A model generated the notes under the pieces. That model saw nothing but the letters and a program-made list of their open reading frames with translations, was not told the DNA's origin and ran no database searches. From NCBI GenBank assembly GCA_002455255.1, contig DKKL01000035.1, forward strand, positions 13,145 to 77,144: a stretch of 64,000 bases of DNA, in the 5' to 3' direction. This document shows positions 1 through 8,130 of the stretch, one piece after another. The number at the start of each line of letters is the position of its first letter. Position 1 is the stretch's first letter. A program made the position numbers and the translations under genes. Source of the stretch: Candidatus Tepidiaquacellales bacterium UBA6667 (GTDB lineage Bacteria > Bacteroidota > Ignavibacteria > Tepidaquicellales > Tepidaquicellaceae).

Positions 1-709
1 TATTGTAAACAGAATATTCTCCACCTTCAAAATCACTTAATTTTCCTCCGGCTTCAGTTACCATCAGTGCACCGGCTGCAGTGTCCCACGCATTCAGATT
101 AAATTCCCAAAAACCTTCAAACCTTCCACATGCAACCCAGCATAAATCCAATGCGGCTGAACCAAGTCTCCTCACAGGTATATCTTGCTTAACAACTTCT
201 GCAAATACACCAACCGGATTTCTCGGATTATCACTGGTGTTATATGGAAATCCGGTTACAAGTAATGACTTTCTGAAATTATCATTTTCTGAAACTTTAA
301 TTTTTTTATCGTTTAAAAAGGCACCTTCTCCTTTTCCGGCATAAAATAATTCATTCCCCATCGGATTAAAAACTGTTCCGTATATTAATTCACCTTTGTG
401 TTCCACTCCTATTGATACGCAACACAGTGGAATTGAATGTGCATAATTTATAGTTCCGTCTATGGGGTCAATTATCCATTTATATTCTGAATCTGTGAAT
501 AAATCTCCGCTTTCTTCTGTTAAAATATAATGATCAGAAAATTCACTTCGGATAATTTTCATTATCATTTCTTCAGATTTCTTATCAACCTCTGTTACCA
601 GATTGCTTTCTCTGTCCTTACTTTCAATTTTATAATCTCCTCCAAAATTATCGAGTAAAATCTTTCCTGCTTCTTTAGTTGCTTTTATTAATGTTTCTTT
701 TATTTTCAT
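1..709 (-). CDS. suhB: Inositol monophosphatase family protein (partial, 3' end off the window)
   Basis: Reading the minus strand from an ATG at 709 gives an open frame that runs off the left edge. It carries the family metal-binding signatures in order: a TEVDKKSE segment near residue 45, an EES acidic pair near residue 70, DPIDGTINYAH near residue 85 (the classic DPxDGT lithium-sensitive phosphatase motif), and WDTAAG near residue 215. The family removes phosphate from inositol-1-phosphate or related sugar phosphates using Mg2+. Some members (SuhB) also act in rRNA transcription. At least 236 residues are present, and only a short C-terminal tail should be missing. The MBL-fold gene lies just upstream with about 3 bp between them, so they are probably co-transcribed. 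Substrate cannot be told from sequence. Confidence 0.9.
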   Translation of the reverse strand, partial: MKIKETLIKATKEAGKILLDNFGGDYKIESKDRESNLVTEVDKKSEEMIMKIIRSEFSDHYILTEESGDLFTDSEYKWIIDPIDGTINYAHSIPLCCVSIGVEHKGELIYGTVFNPMGNELFYAGKGEGAFLNDKKIKVSENDNFRKSLLVTGFPYNTSDNPRNPVGVFAEVVKQDIPVRRLGSAALDLCWVACGRFEGFWEFNLNAWDTAAGALMVTEAGGKLSDFEGGEYSVYN

Positions 710-712
710 TAT

Positions 713-1480
713 TTATTTTAATTTTAGAGTTAATCCGTCATAGGCAAGCTCAATTCCTTTCGGTAATTTTGCATTCATCTTATCGTGATTAATATCATGT
801 GTCATATGCGTGAGATATGTTTTTGCAGGTCTCAGCTTCCCGGCTATGCTAACTGCCTCTTCTACATTTAAATGTGATGGATGCGGAAGTATTCTCAATG
901 AATTTAATATCAGTACTTCCAATCCTTTCAGTTTATTCATCTCAACATCTGAAATTCTACTGCAATCTGTTATATATGCAAAATTTCCTATCCTATATCC
1001 GAAAATTGGTAATCTGCCATGCATCACTTCTATCGGTATAATTTCAACATTCCTTATTTTAAATTTTTCATTTTTTATCTTATTAATCTTCACCATAGGA
1101 ACGGCAAGATGTGAGACCAATTGTTCTTTAAAGGCATATCTGAATGTTGTTCTCAATTCATCCATAGTTAAATCATTTCCATATAAATCTATATACTTAT
1201 TGTGTAGTTGATTAATTTGTCTGATATCATCAAGACCGAGTATATGGTCAACGTGATGATGCGTAAATAAAACCGCATCCAAATCAGAAATATTGTTGTT
1301 TATAAATTGTTGCCGAAAATCAATTGATGTGTCTATAAGGATTTTTTGACCTTCAGTTTCTATATAAGCGGAGGTTCTTAATCTTTTATCTTTTGGGTTT
1401 TTAGAGGTACAGGTTTCACAATAACAACCTATTTTTGGAACACCTTGAGATGTTCCGCTTCCTAAAATAATTACTTTCAT
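713..1480 (-). CDS. MBL-fold metallohydrolase, PhnP/RNase Z-like
   Basis: This is a 255-residue metallo-beta-lactamase-fold hydrolase. The N-terminal GSGTSQGVPKIGC segment with a following CxxC (CETC) and the HHHVDH metal motif at residues 74-79 place it among PhnP-like phosphodiesterases (COG1235). Further His/Asp ligands appear near residue 160 (VMHG), residue 175 (ITDC) and at the C-terminal THMTHD. I chose the ATG at 1480 because the conserved strand begins MKVIILGSG there; an in-frame TTG at 1498 overlaps the stop of the upstream small gene and would add six residues. Related enzymes open cyclic phosphates, but phn genes are absent here, so the substrate is unknown. It probably shares an operon with the phosphatase downstream. 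Confidence 0.85.
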   Translation of the reverse strand: MKVIILGSGTSQGVPKIGCYCETCTSKNPKDKRLRTSAYIETEGQKILIDTSIDFRQQFINNNISDLDAVLFTHHHVDHILGLDDIRQINQLHNKYIDLYGNDLTMDELRTTFRYAFKEQLVSHLAVPMVKINKIKNEKFKIRNVEIIPIEVMHGRLPIFGYRIGNFAYITDCSRISDVEMNKLKGLEVLILNSLRILPHPSHLNVEEAVSIAGKLRPAKTYLTHMTHDINHDKMNAKLPKGIELAYDGLTLKLK

Positions 1481-1494
1481 TGAATACTTTTCGC

Positions 1495-1791
1495 TCAACC
1501 TTCAGTTTCACTTTCTATAATCTCTCTTATGTTAGGTTTAAGATATAATTCTTCAGTGCCTATAAGTGAAAGATTTTTAGCCATATAACTAATTTTTTTA
1601 TCCTGCTCTAAGTTTTTATTAAGTAAAAAAAGTTTCTTCTCTCTGAGTAAACAAAAGCCCCCTTTGAATAATCCTTTTTCAATTCTAACTTCATATCCTA
1701 AATTTTCAAATACGTTTATTAACCCTTCAATTAACTCTTCTTTCTTATCGTCAATATTTTTTTTCTGTACTTTTTTTATAACACTTGCCAT
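1495..1791 (-). CDS. Small conserved-looking hypothetical protein (98 aa)
   Basis: I do not recognise this protein. It is a short, charged, soluble polypeptide with a Lys-rich N terminus, an amphipathic helix around residues 18-33 (KEELIEGLINVFENLG), then alternating strands (YEVRIEKGLFKGGFCLLREKKLFLL) that suggest a small alpha/beta fold. It starts with ATG, ends right at the start region of the MBL hydrolase and begins 9 bp after the membrane-protein gene, so the four genes look like one minus-strand transcription unit. It may be a small partner protein. Confidence 0.6.
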   Translation of the reverse strand: MASVIKKVQKKNIDDKKEELIEGLINVFENLGYEVRIEKGLFKGGFCLLREKKLFLLNKNLEQDKKISYMAKNLSLIGTEELYLKPNIREIIESETEG

Positions 1792-1800
1792 AATATTTGA

Positions 1801-2397
1801 TTAGTTATCCTTAACTGCTAAATCGTCTTCTTCGTGAAATATATAATTATATGAATGTAATTTCTCTCTCGATTTTTCTTCTTCCAGTTGTTCTGTTGTT
1901 TTTTTCATCGGTTGGAATACTGCACACCAGATTATGAAATAATAACTAAGCAGTGCAATCCAGGGAACTCCCCTCAATAAACCAATCCGCTCTCCAAATA
2001 TTTTTAATAGTTGATCATGATTTTCCGGTCGCTCATTAAAAAGAAACATAAACTTTATATCCAAATAATGACTGTAAAACTCAACAGGTGCAAACATAAA
2101 AAATAAAATTGAACACATTAAAAGCCATGGATTTTCTTTGAGATTAATTTTGCAGTTTTTTAAAAAAAATATGGCTGAAATGAAAACAACGCAATATGAA
2201 ATGATAATTACTAATGAGGAATTTGAAACCTGTTTAAATATAAGATTTTCTTCATCAGGTGGAATGCTTGTTCTGAAATTAAATTCATCATATATTAAGA
2301 GTTCGTTGCCAATTAAAAATCTTATATTGATTGCACCAAGCCATGCAATTGCAAAAATGCAAATTAAAAATAAAAATATTTTAGCTTTTTTATTCAA
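1801..2397 (-). CDS. Predicted inner-membrane protein of unknown function (198 aa)
   Basis: Four hydrophobic segments are visible, at about residues 7-28, 61-80, 92-108 and 145-163. A charged cytoplasmic-type tail follows (TTEQLEEEKSREKL then acidic residues). No catalytic motif is evident. The start is a TTG; there is no upstream ATG in frame, and TTG starts are frequent in this window. The loop between the first two membrane segments is long and acidic and may face the periplasm. It heads the minus-strand run 2397-1, diverging from mrp across 286 bp. Confidence 0.6.
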   Translation of the reverse strand: MNKKAKIFLFLICIFAIAWLGAINIRFLIGNELLIYDEFNFRTSIPPDEENLIFKQVSNSSLVIIISYCVVFISAIFFLKNCKINLKENPWLLMCSILFFMFAPVEFYSHYLDIKFMFLFNERPENHDQLLKIFGERIGLLRGVPWIALLSYYFIIWCAVFQPMKKTTEQLEEEKSREKLHSYNYIFHEEDDLAVKDN

Positions 2398-2471
2398 TAA
2401 TAGAAAAATAACTTTTTTAACTGTTAATATAAATTCAGAAAAGTTTTAAAAATTCTTACTATTATTCACAG

Positions 2472-2597
2472 CCGTCCCAAACAAATTTAACACTTGTGTA
2501 TGCATTAATCTCATATTGTTAAAATAGTTTTATTCTATTTATGTAATTCGGTTAATTCGTGATAATTAGTGGAGAAGTTCGTAATTGTTTTGGACGG
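2472..2597. repeat. 126-bp segment bounded by imperfect inverted repeats
   Basis: In the divergent intergenic region between the membrane-protein gene and mrp, CCGTCCCAAACAAAT (2472-2486) is matched in inverted form at 2583-2597 (ending TTTTGGACGG), with 13 of 15 positions identical. The enclosed sequence is AT-rich and contains a short internal near-repeat (AATTCGTG then AATTAGTG, about 2553-2571). No target-site duplication is visible. It could be a small non-autonomous element or a paired regulatory site. The 9-mer CCGTCCCAA also appears in the 24902-25180 intergenic region at 25005-25013. Confidence 0.35.
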
Positions 2598-2683
2598 ATT
2601 TGATAATTATTATTTATCATATATCATTCATTCTGAATTTAATTTCATAATTAAAATTATAAAATTAAATATAATTTTAACTT

Positions 2684-3772
2684 ATGCTTACAAAGGAAAA
2701 CATAGAAGAAATTTTAAATAATTTTAATGATCCGCTTTTGAATTTGTCTTTTTCAGAATTAGGTTTCATAAATTCTTATTCAATCAATGGAGATAAACTA
2801 AAACTCAACCTTTCGGTTTCTGACGTTGATAATAATATCTTACAAAAACTTTCAGAAGATATCGGAAAAAAAATAATTTCAACACATCCTGAAATATCTG
2901 AAATTAATATAGATTTTAATTCCGGTGTAGTTGAACATATTGACAAAAAAAAATCATCTGTTCTGCCAAATATTAAAAATACTATTGCTATTGCATCAGG
3001 AAAAGGTGGGGTCGGGAAATCAACCGTTGCTGTGAATATTGCTGTATCATTGACAAAACTTGGTTTTAAAGTCGGACTTATAGATGCTGATATTTATGGT
3101 CCTTCAATTCCCACTATGTTTAATATAAAAGAAAAACCAAAAATAACTCAGGTAAGCGGAAAAAATAAACTCATACCTGTTACTAAATATGGCGTTGAAA
3201 TTATGTCAATAGGATTTTTAATTGAAGGAAATAATGCCGTTGTTTGGAGAGGTCCAATGGCTTCAAGTGCGCTTAAGCAGTTTATGGGTGAAGTTGTTTG
3301 GGGAAATCTTGATTTTTTGCTTTTTGATATGCCTCCGGGAACAGGCGATATTCAGTTAACTTTAAGCCAGACTATCCCTCTGACAGGTGCTGTGATTGTT
3401 ACTACTCCTCAGGAAATATCACTTATTGATGCTAAAAAAGGATATTCAATGTTTGAAAAAGTGAACGTCCCGACACTTGGAATTGTTGAAAATATGAGCT
3501 ATTACTCACTTCCTGATGGAACTCAAGATTTTATTTTTGGAAAAGATGGTGGATTGGAAATGTGTAAAGAACTTGGGTTAAATCTGCTCGGACAGATTCC
3601 TATTAATAAAACTATCAGAGAAGGTGGTGATTCCGGAATGCCGGTGGCTGAGTTTATTCCTGATTCAATTGAGTCAAAATCTTATTTAAATATTGCAAAA
3701 ACAATAGTTAAAGAAGTAAATTTCAGAAATATTAAATCAAATAAAAAACCTGAACTTGAAATTAATATTTAA
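2684..3772 (+). CDS. mrp: Mrp/ApbC-type P-loop ATPase, iron-sulfur carrier family
   Basis: The 362-residue protein has an N-terminal MIP18/DUF59-like domain (about residues 1-85) and a ParA/MinD-type ATPase domain with the deviant Walker A GKGGVGKST at 106-114, a DADIYGPSIP switch segment, a WRGPM motif and DMPPGTGD. Mrp/Nbp35 proteins load or transfer Fe-S clusters to apoproteins in the cytosol. The usual C-terminal CxxC (after the ENMSY motif) is absent: the sequence there is YYSLPDGTQD, and the only Cys in the domain is in EMCKEL. A lipoprotein and an Nfu-type scaffold follow on the same strand, which supports a role in Fe-S maturation. Confidence 0.93.
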   Translation: MLTKENIEEILNNFNDPLLNLSFSELGFINSYSINGDKLKLNLSVSDVDNNILQKLSEDIGKKIISTHPEISEINIDFNSGVVEHIDKKKSSVLPNIKNTIAIASGKGGVGKSTVAVNIAVSLTKLGFKVGLIDADIYGPSIPTMFNIKEKPKITQVSGKNKLIPVTKYGVEIMSIGFLIEGNNAVVWRGPMASSALKQFMGEVVWGNLDFLLFDMPPGTGDIQLTLSQTIPLTGAVIVTTPQEISLIDAKKGYSMFEKVNVPTLGIVENMSYYSLPDGTQDFIFGKDGGLEMCKELGLNLLGQIPINKTIREGGDSGMPVAEFIPDSIESKSYLNIAKTIVKEVNFRNIKSNKKPELEINI

Positions 3773-3826
3773 TAAAAATTTTAATTTTAGATTTTTAAAT
3801 ATGTATATATTTTCTATATTTATTTT

Positions 3827-4249
3827 ATGAAAATAATTTTAACATTAATCATTTCCTTTTATTTTATTTCTTGTGGTTCTCCGGGTGGTTCTGATTCACC
3901 GGCAAATGCTATCAAAGATTTTGTAACGGCAGTTAAAGAAGGGAATCCGGCGAAAGCTTGGACTATTCTTTCAAAAGACTCTCAAAAACTGTATGAAGAT
4001 ATGGCAAAAAATCGTAACCAATCAGGACAGGAATTTTTTGTTGGTTCAATGAAAGATGCAAAAGCACTCGGAATTCTCGGAAATGATTTTCAGGTTATGG
4101 AAGAAATAAAAGAAGGTGATGATAAAGCAATTGTCAATGTAATGACAATGAATGGTGAAACTCAGGAAATGTACACGATAAAAGAAAACGGTACTTGGCA
4201 TCTTGACTATGCAAGAACAATGGAAGAAAGCCGAAAACTCGTTGAATAA
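3827..4249 (+). CDS. Small lipoprotein, DUF4878/NTF2-like
   Basis: The 140-residue product has a short hydrophobic signal with a lipobox (YFISC, Cys16), so it should be lipidated and membrane-anchored. The mature part (PANAIKDFVTAVKEGNPAKAWTIL) has the pattern of NTF2-like/DUF4878 lipoproteins: a helical start followed by strands ending with a GTWHLDYA segment. These domains bind small ligands or are structural; no function is known. It sits between two Fe-S genes, 54 bp after mrp and 29 bp before nfu, which may be coincidence. Confidence 0.75.
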   Translation: MKIILTLIISFYFISCGSPGGSDSPANAIKDFVTAVKEGNPAKAWTILSKDSQKLYEDMAKNRNQSGQEFFVGSMKDAKALGILGNDFQVMEEIKEGDDKAIVNVMTMNGETQEMYTIKENGTWHLDYARTMEESRKLVE

Positions 4250-4278
4250 TTAACCAAAACAGAACTCAAACAATTTAG

Positions 4279-4515
4279 ATGGAAGAAATAACACTTGAAC
4301 GTGTGAACGAAGTATTAGAAAATGTCAGACCATATTTACAAATGGATGGTGGTGATATTGAAGTTGTAAATATTACGGAAGATAATATTATCGAAGTAAG
4401 ACTTCTCGGTGCATGTGTAGGATGTGCATTAAGCCAAATGACACTCAGAGCAGGTGTTGAGCGTGCATTGATGCGTGAATTCCCAACCCTTAAAAGGGTT
4501 GAATCTGTCAGTTAA
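4279..4515 (+). CDS. nfuA: NifU-like C-terminal domain protein (Nfu Fe-S carrier)
   Basis: A 78-residue stand-alone NifU C-terminal domain. It has the family core VRPYLQMDGGDIEVV and the cluster-binding CVGC at Cys46-Cys49, followed by the conserved QMTLRAGVE helix. Two such subunits hold a [4Fe-4S] cluster between their CxxC pairs and pass it to target enzymes. Together with mrp 500 bp upstream it makes a small Fe-S maturation locus. The nearby nadA and uncharacterised enzymes could be clients. The symbol is by family; E. coli NfuA has an extra N-terminal domain not present here. Confidence 0.92.
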   Translation: MEEITLERVNEVLENVRPYLQMDGGDIEVVNITEDNIIEVRLLGACVGCALSQMTLRAGVERALMREFPTLKRVESVS

Positions 4516-4584
4516 AATGATGTTTTATTTTAATTTTAAAAACAGATTTGTTTCATCAATTTAATTAACCATTTTATATCTACT

Positions 4585-5619
4585 ATGCCTTCAAATTCTG
4601 ATAACACACTACCGGAATTTAAATTTAATCTAAATAATCAGTCTGTCAGAGAATTACCGTACGGTTGGGCAAAACAGGCAACGGTTATTGATTTTCCCGT
4701 GTCTAAAAATATTGCAGGCGTTCTTATGTATCTGAAACCTGGAGGACTTAGAGAACTTCATTGGCATGCAAATGCTGCGGAATGGGGATATGTAATCTCA
4801 GGAAACGTTAGAACTACTATAGTTGACCCTGAAGGCAGATTTGAATATAATGAATTTAAAGAAGGTGATATTTGGTATTTCCCACGAGGTCATGGACATT
4901 CGATTGAAGGTCTAAGCCCTGAGGGGACTACATTTATGTTGGTTTTTGATAATGGTTCCTTTTCAGAATTTGCAACTTTCAGTTTAACCGATTGGCTTTC
5001 TCAAACACCGAAAGAAATTGTAGCAAAAAATTTAGGACTTTCTCAAGAAGAATTGAATTCACTTCCTGATAAAGAGGTTTATATCGTTCCTGCAAGTGAA
5101 AATATTGGCGATAAATCTGAAAACTCTTCTCCTCTTACTCATAAATATGAGTTGATGTCACAGTCTCCAACTCACGATCATGATGGCGGTAAACTATGGA
5201 TTTCTTCCTCTGTGGAATTTCCAATTTCTGAAACAATAACAGGTGCTATATTACAATTAAATCCAGGTTCATTACGTGAACTTCACTGGCATCCTAACGC
5301 TGATGAATGGATTTATATACTTTCCGGAAAAATCAGACTGACAGTTTTTGCTTCTTCTGCAAAATCTTCCGTTGTTGAATTAGAAAAAGGTGAAGTTGGA
5401 TATACTCCAATGGGATATGGACACTCAATTGAAAATATTGGTGAAGAAGTCTGCAAAATTATTGTCGTTTTTAACAGCGGAGTGTATGAAGAAATTTCTC
5501 TTACATCATGGCTTTCATCAAATCCTGAATCAATCGTTTCAGGAAATTTAAACTTACCTCCGGAAATTGTAAAAAAATTACCCAAGAAAGAAAAATTTAT
5601 TATATCCGGCAAAAAATAA
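4585..5619 (+). CDS. Bicupin, oxalate decarboxylase family
   Basis: Two cupin domains are visible, each with a full Mn-type ligand set: His59, His61, Glu66 and His105 in the first; His234, His236, Glu241 and His280 in the second. The Arg before each HWH (RELHWH) matches the substrate-positioning Arg of Bacillus OxdC. The lid loop that is SENST in OxdC reads SEFAT here (127-131), keeping the proton-relay Glu128. OxdC splits oxalate to formate and CO2. At 344 residues it is shorter than OxdC (about 385), lacking part of the N-terminal arm, and it has no signal peptide. Oxalate is the likely but unproven substrate. Confidence 0.82.
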   Translation: MPSNSDNTLPEFKFNLNNQSVRELPYGWAKQATVIDFPVSKNIAGVLMYLKPGGLRELHWHANAAEWGYVISGNVRTTIVDPEGRFEYNEFKEGDIWYFPRGHGHSIEGLSPEGTTFMLVFDNGSFSEFATFSLTDWLSQTPKEIVAKNLGLSQEELNSLPDKEVYIVPASENIGDKSENSSPLTHKYELMSQSPTHDHDGGKLWISSSVEFPISETITGAILQLNPGSLRELHWHPNADEWIYILSGKIRLTVFASSAKSSVVELEKGEVGYTPMGYGHSIENIGEEVCKIIVVFNSGVYEEISLTSWLSSNPESIVSGNLNLPPEIVKKLPKKEKFIISGKK

Positions 5620-5622
5620 AAT

Positions 5623-6768
5623 TTAATTACCCATTATATTATTAAACTCTTCAAAAAATGAATAGTTTGTTTGGTATTCACCTGTCAAACTGTCTTTTAC
5701 AACTGTAACATTTACCAATAATGGATTTATAATCCAAGGGTCTGTATGCTCGGTAAAAACCTTTGGTGCATTTTGATATAACCCATAAGTTGCAGCACTG
5801 AATTTTTTGTATGATGTAAACTTATTGTATGCATCAGTTAAATAATTTTTTCTGCTATCAAACCACTCGCTATATTTCAAAAAATCTACCCACTCATCTC
5901 TACTAACAGGATTATGAATAGCAAAATTTAAATATTCATAAACCAACATTCCTTTTTCTCTGTCAAACTTTATCGATAGAATTTGAGGTATAGTATCAGT
6001 GAGATGGAGTTTCCATTGATTTTTTAATGAGAACTCTGTTATTAAAATTTTTTGATTTTCTCTTATTAAAGGATTTACAAACTCAAATGCACTGTCAATA
6101 TCATCCATATAAGTATGATGTATATGTAAATCAATTCCCGTAATCCAATCTGTTTTATTTGCAAATTCTATCATTGTTTTAGCGGCTTCTGTTTGCCAGG
6201 ATGGCTTCCACAAATTATCAAACGCACCAATATATAATGGAATTTTTTTTGATTGCAGGTTTTTAAAATTATTTACTTTTTCGGCAACTGCTATATAAAA
6301 ATTTGATAATCTTTCATCTCGTTGATCTTTTTTCGATTCGATGAATGGCTCGTTTCCGCAAACAAGATGGTCACAATTATCATATATTATACTCAATAAA
6401 GTATCTAAAAAATTTAATTCAGATTTAATTTCAGCAGTTGTGATTGGTAAATTTTTTTCTTCAAAGTTAAATTTAATATTTAAAATGACTGAATAACCAT
6501 TATTATATATTTCTTTTAATTTTTTTAATCCGCTATCGCTGTAAATTTTTCTCCCCATTTCTCTATAATGAAAATAATCAACAAATCCCCGAATCACCTT
6601 TGCTCCACATCTGACCAAATCAATTTTATTTATCTGTTCAAATACTCCGTTATAGTTAACTCCTAATTTACTTTTTGAATTATCATTAATGTTCTGCGAA
6701 TATGTTTTGAATGAGAAAAAGTTGAAAAATATTGAAATGAATAATATTTTGATTAAAACTTTATTCAT
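5623..6768 (-). CDS. Exported glycoside-hydrolase-like TIM-barrel protein
   Basis: The 381-residue product starts with a signal peptide (hydrophobic residues 4-20, cleavage after TYSQ). The body looks like a clan GH-A glycosidase: VCGNEPF places an acid/base Glu140 after Asn at the end of a strand, and ILITEFS gives a candidate nucleophile Glu245. HIHHTY between them fits the strand-6 region. I cannot assign a GH family or substrate. The gene overlaps the upstream methyltransferase by 8 bp, and a sugar nucleotidyltransferase precedes that, suggesting a glycan-related operon. Confidence 0.6.
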   Translation of the reverse strand: MNKVLIKILFISIFFNFFSFKTYSQNINDNSKSKLGVNYNGVFEQINKIDLVRCGAKVIRGFVDYFHYREMGRKIYSDSGLKKLKEIYNNGYSVILNIKFNFEEKNLPITTAEIKSELNFLDTLLSIIYDNCDHLVCGNEPFIESKKDQRDERLSNFYIAVAEKVNNFKNLQSKKIPLYIGAFDNLWKPSWQTEAAKTMIEFANKTDWITGIDLHIHHTYMDDIDSAFEFVNPLIRENQKILITEFSLKNQWKLHLTDTIPQILSIKFDREKGMLVYEYLNFAIHNPVSRDEWVDFLKYSEWFDSRKNYLTDAYNKFTSYKKFSAATYGLYQNAPKVFTEHTDPWIINPLLVNVTVVKDSLTGEYQTNYSFFEEFNNIMGN

Positions 6769-7354
6769 ATTTCATTGCAATTATATACATATGTTTTTCA
6801 GGAAACTGATCAGATTCTAAATGTCTGAGTATAAATTTATTCTTTAGTAAAATTTTTAAGTTTTCATTAACACCAATTGAACTGTAATTGAAAGTATCAT
6901 TTTTCCAATTGCTTGTGTGTTGCCCAATATCATCTCCAAAAGTATAAATTAATATTCCATTCTTTGCGGTAAATTTGCAAAGTTTATTTAAGACCGGCTT
7001 TTGCTTCTTTAATGGTAAATGGAATATACTGTCCCAGGCGATTACCAAATCAAATTTTTTATCAGTATTCCAATTGCAAATATCTGAATGAATAAAATTT
7101 GAAGATGGATGTTTTTGTTTTGCTAATTTTATCATCTCTATTGAGGCATCAACTCCGGTAACTTTAAATCCTTCGGAAATAAGTTTATTTGTTATCCTTC
7201 CGCCGCTTCCACATCCAATATCCAAAGCATTATTTCTTTTCTTACAAAACTTTATAGCCCTCTCAATTTGAGATACTCCATAATTTGAATTCTTATGTTC
7301 TTCATCCCACCATTTCGCAATCTTGTCGTATTTGTTTCCGATACTTTGATTCAA
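6761..7354 (-). CDS. Class I SAM-dependent methyltransferase
   Basis: A 197-residue Rossmann-type methyltransferase. Motif I is ALDIGCGSGGRIT (about residues 40-52), followed by VTGVDAS with the acidic residue that holds the ribose of S-adenosylmethionine, HSDICNW and DLVIAWDSIFHLP (post-motif I and motif II). It starts at TTG. The substrate is unknown. The gene is between a nucleotidyltransferase (6 bp upstream) and the glycosidase-like gene (8-bp overlap), so translation is probably coupled. Confidence 0.85.
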   Translation of the reverse strand: MNQSIGNKYDKIAKWWDEEHKNSNYGVSQIERAIKFCKKRNNALDIGCGSGGRITNKLISEGFKVTGVDASIEMIKLAKQKHPSSNFIHSDICNWNTDKKFDLVIAWDSIFHLPLKKQKPVLNKLCKFTAKNGILIYTFGDDIGQHTSNWKNDTFNYSSIGVNENLKILLKNKFILRHLESDQFPEKHMYIIAMKYE

Positions 7355-7360
7355 TTTATT

Positions 7361-8053
7361 TTAATTTAAATTCTCTGCCTTGCCTATATCTTTAAATGAA
7401 CTATTACCTGAATTTAAACCAATACAATTTTCATTTAATGATAAATAAATATTTAAAATATCTAAAAATTCCTTGTTCAAACCCATTGAAAAAATCTTGT
7501 TCGAAATTATATGAACTCCATTAAATGCAAATTTTCTTTCTTCCGGTGTTGAGTCTGTTGCTCGTCCTATTAATTTCATTTTCTCATCAAACTCCAAATA
7601 CCTTGAAGTTTTTCGTTTCTGAACAAGTAACATTGCAAGCGGGGAATCTTCCATTTTATCTCCTCTGTTCAAAAAAATTCTCTCCCACTCGTCCTTCATC
7701 TCATTCAAATCAAAATCTGTATCAACATCTACATTTATTACAAAAAAATAATCACAATTATTTAAATACTTCTCTGCATTTAAAATTCCCCCTCCAGTTC
7801 CCAAAATTTCCGGTTCATAACTTAATCTTATCTTAATTCCGAAATCCCGTTGATAAAAATATTCTTCCATCTTATCCGCAAAATGATGAGTGTTAATAAT
7901 TATTTCTTCACAACCTGCATTTTTTAATCTATCAATTTGATATTCAATCATTGGCTTTCCTTTAAATTCAACCAATGCTTTCGGAAGTGTATCTGTTAAT
8001 GGTTTCAGTCTTGTCCCAAATCCGGCACTTAAAATCATTCCTTTATGTTTCAT
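7361..8053 (-). CDS. Sugar-1-phosphate nucleotidyltransferase, MurU/RmlA-like
   Basis: The 230-residue protein has the nucleotidyltransferase signature GFGTRLKPLTDTLPKAL near its N terminus, a KPMIEYQID segment, the GTGGGIL sugar-binding motif and NVDVDTDF with the metal-binding Asp pair. It transfers a nucleotide to a sugar phosphate to make an NDP-sugar. The short length and composition resemble MurNAc-1-phosphate uridylyltransferase (MurU) and related NTP_transferase proteins; substrate assignment is inference. First gene of the minus-strand trio ending at 5623. It diverges from nadA. Confidence 0.82.
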   Translation of the reverse strand: MKHKGMILSAGFGTRLKPLTDTLPKALVEFKGKPMIEYQIDRLKNAGCEEIIINTHHFADKMEEYFYQRDFGIKIRLSYEPEILGTGGGILNAEKYLNNCDYFFVINVDVDTDFDLNEMKDEWERIFLNRGDKMEDSPLAMLLVQKRKTSRYLEFDEKMKLIGRATDSTPEERKFAFNGVHIISNKIFSMGLNKEFLDILNIYLSLNENCIGLNSGNSSFKDIGKAENLN

Positions 8054-8130
8054 TATATGAAATTAAATAATTTTCTTATCGTTTAATTTCTAAATTAATA
8101 TATATATTTTATATTTATAATATTAAATAA

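Noticed and set aside
7525..7836. 103-aa plus-strand frame within the nucleotidyltransferase gene
   Set aside because: It is entirely inside a well-supported gene on the other strand and has the Leu/Phe-rich bias of a reversed frame.
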